Below are positions 59,666-64,000 of a stretch of 64,000 nucleotides of DNA, in pieces. Location: the NCBI RefSeq assembly GCF_046630315.1, contig NZ_LQBD01000035.1, positions 62,001 through 126,000 of the forward strand. Direction: 5' to 3'. A program made the translations under genes and the position numbers. Numbering within the stretch: the first letter of the stretch is position 1; the number at the start of each line of letters is the position of its first letter. This DNA comes from Brucella anthropi_A. Its GTDB lineage: Bacteria; Pseudomonadota; Alphaproteobacteria; Rhizobiales; Rhizobiaceae. Below the pieces are notes generated by a model. It worked only from the letters and a program-made list of their open reading frames with translations. It made no database searches and was not told the origin of the DNA.

Positions 59666-60526
59666 TCAGTGCAGATGCCTGAGCTTGTCGGGATTGCGCA
59701 CGACATAGATGCCGACAATCCTGCCGTCTTCGATATCGAGCGCCGTCGTCTGGATTTCCCCATCTGCCTCGCGCGTGATGAAGCCCGGCAGGCCATTGAT
59801 GAAAACGATGCGCAAAAGCGTGGACTGGTTGCCGTGGAAATAGCCCGCCAGCTTCTCGTGGGTCTTCATCACCTCGTCGAAACCGAAAACAGGCTTCGGG
59901 AAGGCCGGGCGCTTGCCGCCGCCATCGGCGTGCATGTGCACATCCGCTGCCAGCATCGCACCCAGCGCATTCATGTCGCCGCTGCGCGATGCCGCAAAGA
60001 AGGCCTCCGCCAGTTCAAGCCCGCGCTTCTTGTCGACCTGAAAGCGCGGGCGCTCCTCGCGCACATGCTTGCGGGCGCGCGCCGCAAGCTGGCGGCAGGC
60101 GGCGGCATCGCGCTGGATGGTTCTGGCGATCTCGTCGAAATCCAGCCCAAACACATCGTGCAGCAGGAAGGCGGCGCGTTCCAAGGGCGAAAGACGCTCC
60201 AGCGCCAGCATGAGCGGCAGGGTGACATCGTCATCCGCCTCCTCTTCGACAAGCGGGTCGGGAATCCACGGGCCGAAATAGGTTTCGCGCTGGTTGCGCC
60301 CGGATTTCAGAAAATCGAGGCACAGGCGGGTCACGGTGCGGCGCAAAAAGGCTTCCGGCTCGCGCACCGCGCTGCGGTCGGCGTTCATCCAGCGGATGAA
60401 CGCCTCCTGCACCATATCCTCCGCATCGGCGACCGAGCCCAACATGCGATAGGCAACGCGGATCAGTTTCGGGCGCAGCGGATCGAAGCTTTCGGCGGCA
60501 TCGCCTTGCGAGGATATGTCGGCCAT
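59666..60526 (-). CDS. ECF41-family RNA polymerase sigma factor
   Basis: This 286-residue protein has ECF sigma regions 2 and 4 (residues about 15-85, with RVAYRMLGSVADAEDMVQEAFIRW, and 110-165, with LSPLERAAFLLHDVFGLDFDEIARTI) and a C-terminal SnoaL-like extension of about 115 residues, ending with NPDKL in VVRNPDKLRHLH. This motif and extension define ECF41, in which the extension modulates activity instead of an anti-sigma factor. The start overlaps the stop of the AhpD-like gene (TAATG). The promoter at 61035-61061 matches the ECF41 consensus, so it is probably autoregulated. Confidence 0.93.
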   Translation of the reverse strand: MADISSQGDAAESFDPLRPKLIRVAYRMLGSVADAEDMVQEAFIRWMNADRSAVREPEAFLRRTVTRLCLDFLKSGRNQRETYFGPWIPDPLVEEEADDDVTLPLMLALERLSPLERAAFLLHDVFGLDFDEIARTIQRDAAACRQLAARARKHVREERPRFQVDKKRGLELAEAFFAASRSGDMNALGAMLAADVHMHADGGGKRPAFPKPVFGFDEVMKTHEKLAGYFHGNQSTLLRIVFINGLPGFITREADGEIQTTALDIEDGRIVGIYVVRNPDKLRHLH

Positions 60527-60996
60527 TATACGGCTGCCCTGACTGCGGGCTTCCTGGCTTCCGGTTCAAACCAGAGGCCAAAGCCGACCGCCATGCGGTT
60601 CCACCCATTGATGATGTTGATCATCAGCGTCAGGTTCACTTGCTCCTCCTCGGTGAACTGTGCCTGCATGGCGGTGCGGGCATCCTCCAGATCATGGCCT
60701 TGCGACAGGCGTGTCAGCGCATCCACCCATCCCAGCGCCGCACGCTCGCGCTCAGAATAGCACGGTGCTTCGCGCCATGCCGACAACAAATAGATGCGCT
60801 GCTCGGTCTCGCCCAGGGAGCGTGCCTCAAGCGTGTGCATGTTGATGCAATTGGCGCAGGCATTGATCTGCGAGGAGCGGATTTTGACAAGCTCGATCAG
60901 GCTCGCTTCCAGGCTGGATGCGATGGTCAGCGAGGCATTCATCCAGGATTTCATCGTGGCGGGCGCAACATCGAACGGATTGAGCAGAGGGGTCAT
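60526..60996 (-). CDS. Carboxymuconolactone decarboxylase family protein (AhpD-like), ECF41 partner
   Basis: The 156-residue protein has the AhpD-core motif NACANCINMHTLEARSLGE (Cys-x2-Cys-x3-His near residue 55), suggesting redox activity. ECF41 genes are nearly always linked to genes of the carboxymuconolactone decarboxylase / oxidoreductase / epimerase class, which are the main target of the sigma factor; this is such a partner. AAGGAACGATACC precedes the ATG, and an ECF41-type promoter lies 39 bp upstream. The substrate is unknown. Confidence 0.9.
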   Translation of the reverse strand: MTPLLNPFDVAPATMKSWMNASLTIASSLEASLIELVKIRSSQINACANCINMHTLEARSLGETEQRIYLLSAWREAPCYSERERAALGWVDALTRLSQGHDLEDARTAMQAQFTEEEQVNLTLMINIINGWNRMAVGFGLWFEPEARKPAVRAAV

Positions 60997-61034
60997 GGTA
61001 TCGTTCCTTTCGGTTCAAGGGGTTCGACAGACAT

Positions 61035-61061
61035 GACGAGACAGCAATGCCGGATGTGACA
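61035..61061 (-). promoter_or_regulatory. ECF41-type promoter
   Basis: On the minus strand TGTCACA (61055-61061), 16 bases, then CGTC (61035-61038). This is the described ECF41 target pattern. It lies in front of the AhpD-like gene and thus the sigma factor gene. Confidence 0.8.
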
Positions 61062-61112
61062 TTGGACCGATATTTTTTTCGATTTCGTCGCCGACGCCGC
61101 CGGTGCTGCCCG

Positions 61113-62000
61113 TCAACCGCAGTCGAGTTCGCTCAATATCCATTCCCGGAATGCGCGGATCTTGGGCGCGTTGCGGCGGCTTTTCGGATAGGCCAGCCAA
61201 TAGGCAAGGCCATTGTCGCAGACGAGATCGAAAGGCTGGATAAGCTGGCCGGAAGCGATTTCAAGCCGATGGAAGGCTGGCGTCAATATGCCCACGCCCT
61301 GCCCGGCTGCGGCGGCGCGCCCTTCCAGATGCTGCGCGCCGAAGCGGTTTTGCGTGTTGCCCTGGATTTGCGGATTGTCGATACCCGCAGCCGCATACCA
61401 GATTTTCCACCACGGATCGCTCGCATCGATGGCCTTCAGTTTCAAAAGGTCGGCAGGCTCATGAATCCCGCCCACGCTTTCGGCCAGTGCCGGATTGAGC
61501 ATCGGCGTGAATTCGGCCTTTATCAGCTCATGCGCCTCAAGCCCCGGCCAGTGTCCCTTGCCGCTGCGTATCGCCACATCCACATTCACTGTCGCGAAGT
61601 CGATCAACTGGTCGCTCGTCTCCAGCCGCACGGCAAGCGATGGAAAGCGCATCTGGAACGAGCCCAGCCGATGCACCAGCCAGTTGGCGGCGAAGGTCGC
61701 CAGGACGCTGATCGTCAGCACGCCCTCCATATCCGCGCGCAGGCTCGCAAAGGCGCCGCGCATCGTTTCAAAGGCTTCCGTCAGGGCCGGGGCGAGACGC
61801 CGCCCGATATCGGTCAGCTCCACCTGCCGGGGACGGCGCAGAAACAGCGGCGCGCCGACGCGCTCCTCCAATATCTTGATCTGATAGCTGACCGCGGCCT
61901 GCGTCATGCCCAGTTCCTCCGCGGCGCGGGTGAAACTGGCATGGCGGGCGGCGGATTCAAAAACGCGAATGGCCGATAAGGGGGGAAGCGCTGCCGTCAT
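61113..62000 (-). CDS. LysR family transcriptional regulator (GcvA-like)
   Basis: The start chosen is ATG 62000 (MTAALPPLSAIRVFESAARH), which matches GcvA/AmpR-type N-termini; an upstream ATG at 62024 is possible. The 295-residue protein has the LysR HTH (SFTRAAEELGMTQAAVSYQIKILEERVGAPLFLR) and a C-terminal periplasmic-binding-like effector domain with VATFAANWLVHRLGSFQMRFPSLAVRL. The target is unknown: the adjacent gene, on the opposite strand, encodes a DUF1127 protein. AAGGAGG precedes the start at somewhat long spacing. Confidence 0.9.
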   Translation of the reverse strand: MTAALPPLSAIRVFESAARHASFTRAAEELGMTQAAVSYQIKILEERVGAPLFLRRPRQVELTDIGRRLAPALTEAFETMRGAFASLRADMEGVLTISVLATFAANWLVHRLGSFQMRFPSLAVRLETSDQLIDFATVNVDVAIRSGKGHWPGLEAHELIKAEFTPMLNPALAESVGGIHEPADLLKLKAIDASDPWWKIWYAAAGIDNPQIQGNTQNRFGAQHLEGRAAAAGQGVGILTPAFHRLEIASGQLIQPFDLVCDNGLAYWLAYPKSRRNAPKIRAFREWILSELDCG

Positions 62001-62130
62001 GATACATAAGTCCTCCTTATGCATGATAATCGAGGTTCAATTGGAAAACAAAGATTTTCCGGCGCATACCTATAGGCAGAGTTTAACGGGCAACGGTCTC
62101 CCACCGCTGCTTCATTCGATAGGTGAGATC

Positions 62131-62355
62131 ATGAAAAACCTCGATTCTGCCTGCGCAACCGCCACAATGTCCCCCACCTGCCCCGAGGCTGGCAACGGCT
62201 GGAGCGTCCTGTTTTCACGCCTGTTTTCCCGCAAACGGGCCCATGTCGTCATCACCGAACATTCGCCGGAATATCTCCTGCGGGATATCGGCATCGCTGA
62301 CGGACGCACGCAATATTATTCGCGGGACGGCCATAAGCTGCCCGAATGGCGGTAA
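62131..62355 (+). CDS. DUF1127-containing small protein
   Basis: The 74-residue product starts at ATG 62131 behind AGGTGAG. The C-terminal part HSPEYLLRDIGIADGRTQYYSRDG is the DUF1127 motif (short Leu-x-Asp-Ile/Gly pattern, RDIG). The N-terminal part is Ser/Cys-rich and not conserved-looking. DUF1127 proteins of Alphaproteobacteria affect RNA turnover and phosphate or stress physiology in some species. It is divergent from the LysR gene and convergent with the GntR gene. Confidence 0.8.
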   Translation: MKNLDSACATATMSPTCPEAGNGWSVLFSRLFSRKRAHVVITEHSPEYLLRDIGIADGRTQYYSRDGHKLPEWR

Positions 62356-62360
62356 CTGTG

Positions 62361-63026
62361 TCAGCCGCTGATGACGGCAAAGCCCCGCGCCTTGAGGCCG
62401 CGCCGGTCCTCGTGCAGATTGCTGACGAGGCGGCTGCGGCTTCCCTCCAGATGGGCGCGCATCAAGGCCGCCGCCCTGTCGGCATCGCCTTCGCGCACCG
62501 CGTCCAGAATAGCGCGGTGCTCGGCCCATGCGCGGGCGAGCGCCGCCGCGTCGCGCACCTCCAGCCAGCGCGCCCGTGAAAGGCGCTGCATGGCATCGCG
62601 CACGCCGCGGCTGAGAAACTCATTGCCGGACAATCGCGCCAGTTCGATATGAAAATCCATGCCGATACGGTGCCATTCCTCGCGTGAGGTTTCGGCATCG
62701 CAGCTATCCAGCATGGCTGCAATCGGTTCCACGTGGCTGCGATCCTCAAGCGCGCAGGTGAGTTTCAACGCGGCAATTTCCAGCGCTTCGCGATAGACGC
62801 CGATCTGCTCGATTTCGCCAAGATTGATCGGCGAGACCGTCCAGCCGCGCCCTTCGCGGCAGATGAGCCCCTCCGCCTCCAGCCGCAGGAGTGCGGCCCG
62901 GATCGGCGTGCGCGAAGCGGAAAACCGCGCCTCGATCCAGCGCTCGGTCAGCCGTTCGCCCGGCCCCAGTTCCAGCCCGAGGATCATGTCGCGAAGCTGC
63001 GTCTCAACCTGCCTCATCTGTGACAT
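62361..63026 (-). CDS. GntR family transcriptional regulator (FCD domain)
   Basis: From the ATG at 63026 (MSQMRQVETQLRDMI) the protein is 221 residues; an alternative TTG at 63068 is less likely. It has a GntR winged helix (ERLTERWIEARFSASRTPIRAALLRLEAEGLICR) and an FCD effector domain with IDFHIELARLSGNEFL and WAEHRAILDAVREGDADRAAALMRAHL. It is divergent from the MFS transporter and probably represses it through the palindrome at 63105-63123. Confidence 0.9.
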   Translation of the reverse strand: MSQMRQVETQLRDMILGLELGPGERLTERWIEARFSASRTPIRAALLRLEAEGLICREGRGWTVSPINLGEIEQIGVYREALEIAALKLTCALEDRSHVEPIAAMLDSCDAETSREEWHRIGMDFHIELARLSGNEFLSRGVRDAMQRLSRARWLEVRDAAALARAWAEHRAILDAVREGDADRAAALMRAHLEGSRSRLVSNLHEDRRGLKARGFAVISG

Positions 63027-63104
63027 TGGCGACCATTCTCCATCCTGTATCCGCGCCACGATTGACAAGCCGGTTCAACAGGCGCATTCATGCATGCCGT
63101 TTTG

Positions 63105-63123
63105 GTATCCCAAATTGGAATAC
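63105..63123. promoter_or_regulatory. Candidate GntR operator
   Basis: GTATCCCAAATTGGAATAC is a 19-bp palindrome with one mismatch (GTAT-x-CCAA / TTGG-x-ATAC). It lies 22 bp before the MFS start codon and 79 bp before the GntR start. Confidence 0.55.
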
Positions 63124-63144
63124 ATTGCAATCGCGAGACATGAC

Positions 63145-64000
63145 ATGAGCACCGCCCAAGCCGCCGCCAGGGACGAAACTGCCGACGAAAACCACGAACG
63201 CTACTGGAAGCAGAACCTGTTGATCTGCCTCATCGGTTCCTTCACGACGCTCATTGCCATGTCGCTTCTCCTGCCCTTCCTGCCGCTTTATGTGGAGCAA
63301 TTGGGCGTCGCCGATCACGCGGCCATCGTGCAATGGTCTGGCATCGCCTATGGCGCGACCTTTCTGGCCGCAGCCTTCGTTGCGCCGCTCTGGGGCAGGC
63401 TCGGCGACCGCTATGGGCGCAAGCTGATGCTGATCCGCGCCAGCCTCGGCATGGCCATCGCCATGTCGCTGATCGGCATGGTGACAAGCGTGTGGCAACT
63501 GGTGGCGCTGCGGCTTTTCGTGGGCATTGCGGGCGGCTATTCGTCGGGTTCGATGATCCTCGTCGCCACGCAGACGCCAAAGGAAAAGACCGGCTGGGCG
63601 CTGGGCGCGCTTTCGGCGGGCATCATGGCCGGCAATCTGGCCGGTCCGCTGCTCGGCGGCGCACTGCCGCCGCTGATCGGCATCCGCGCCACCTTCTGGC
63701 TGGCGGGCGGCGTGATCTTCCTCACATTCCTGGCCACGACCTTTCTGATCCGCGAGGAACGCAAGCCGCCAAAGCCAACCAGCGAACAGAAGGCGCAATC
63801 CATCTGGGCCGCGATCCCCGACAGAAAACCGGTCATCGCCATGCTGGTGACGGGCATGCTGCTGCTTTTCGCCAATATGTCGATCGAGCCGATCATCACC
63901 GTCTATGTGATGCAGCTGATGGACGACCAGACGAAAGTGACACTCATCTCCGGCGTGGTGATGGCTGCGGCGGCGCTGGGCAGCATCCTGTCGTCCTCGC
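63145..64000 (+). CDS. MFS transporter, N-terminal part
   Basis: The frame opens with ATG at 63145 and is still open at the window end (about 285 residues so far). After a polar 25-residue start it has the membrane segments of a drug:H+ antiporter-type MFS protein: LLICLIGSFTTLIAMSLLLPFLPLYVEQLG, then the loop motif APLWGRLGDRYGRKLMLIR (helix 2-3) and a motif C-like GNLAGPLLGGALPP in helix 5. It is divergent from a GntR regulator. The substrate is unknown; the class includes multidrug and sugar exporters. Confidence 0.88.
   Translation, partial: MSTAQAAARDETADENHERYWKQNLLICLIGSFTTLIAMSLLLPFLPLYVEQLGVADHAAIVQWSGIAYGATFLAAAFVAPLWGRLGDRYGRKLMLIRASLGMAIAMSLIGMVTSVWQLVALRLFVGIAGGYSSGSMILVATQTPKEKTGWALGALSAGIMAGNLAGPLLGGALPPLIGIRATFWLAGGVIFLTFLATTFLIREERKPPKPTSEQKAQSIWAAIPDRKPVIAMLVTGMLLLFANMSIEPIITVYVMQLMDDQTKVTLISGVVMAAAALGSILSSS

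Overview
The window (about 59% G+C by eye) looks like a stretch of the second chromosome of a Brucella or very close Brucellaceae strain. Evidence for this: a BA14K-type antigen protein, a PdhS-type cell-cycle histidine kinase, a tRNA-His of the alphaproteobacterial kind without G-1, an octamer tandem repeat of the kind used for Brucella typing, and dense uptake and catabolic gene clusters. Both ends are cut: an aldehyde dehydrogenase tail on the left and an MFS transporter head on the right. No prophage, complete insertion sequence, CRISPR array or rRNA is visible.

Left part (1-21 kb): an iron-dependent alcohol dehydrogenase beside the ALDH end; a BA14K protein; an EamA exporter; a glycine-betaine-type ABC importer (binding protein, permease, ATPase with CBS region). 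Next comes a ten-gene bidirectional cluster (6941-16287): SDR, ABC ATPase, RpiR regulator, a D-threonine-aldolase/D-serine-dehydratase-like PLP enzyme and an NTF2-like protein leftwards; sugar-type binding protein, two permeases, RidA and an M81 (MlrC-like) hydrolase rightwards. Its substrate is not known. A hexonate cluster (16424-21095) carries a zinc dehydrogenase, altronate dehydratase, GntR regulator and a tagaturonate-reductase-like enzyme, which together could take L-galactonate to 2-keto-3-deoxygluconate.

Middle part (21-42 kb): a cobalamin-riboswitch-controlled ABC importer (probably BtuFCD-like) with a 36-codon ORF between riboswitch and binding protein; a tripartite tricarboxylate transporter (tctCBA); small and secreted proteins; an aromatic meta-cleavage cluster (MFS importer, FAH hydrolase, extradiol dioxygenase, FAD hydroxylase, IclR regulator) with two MhpR-like operators; tRNA-His; pdhS with CtrA-type boxes before and after it; an AsmA protein.

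Right part (42-64 kb): potFGHI putrescine import; a ScfR/RamB-type regulator divergent from isocitrate lyase; a puuA-puuB pair separated by an S23 four-helix-bundle gene bracketed by inverted octamer arrays; a Tat-like secreted Hint protein; a dmeF/rcnR-type Co/Ni efflux operon with a C-tract operator; a prephenate/arogenate dehydrogenase preceded by what looks like a leaderless Tyr-Tyr leader peptide and alternative RNA hairpins; lrp divergent from azlCD; a 58-bp repeat array; an ECF41 sigma factor with its AhpD-like partner and a matching promoter; LysR, DUF1127 and GntR genes; and an MFS drug-type transporter.

The most interesting candidates for new biology are the tyrosine leader/attenuator at 56809-56992, the S23 cassette at 52353-52883, the small ORF under the B12 riboswitch, the orphan minus-strand terminator after pdhS, and the ten-gene catabolic cluster.
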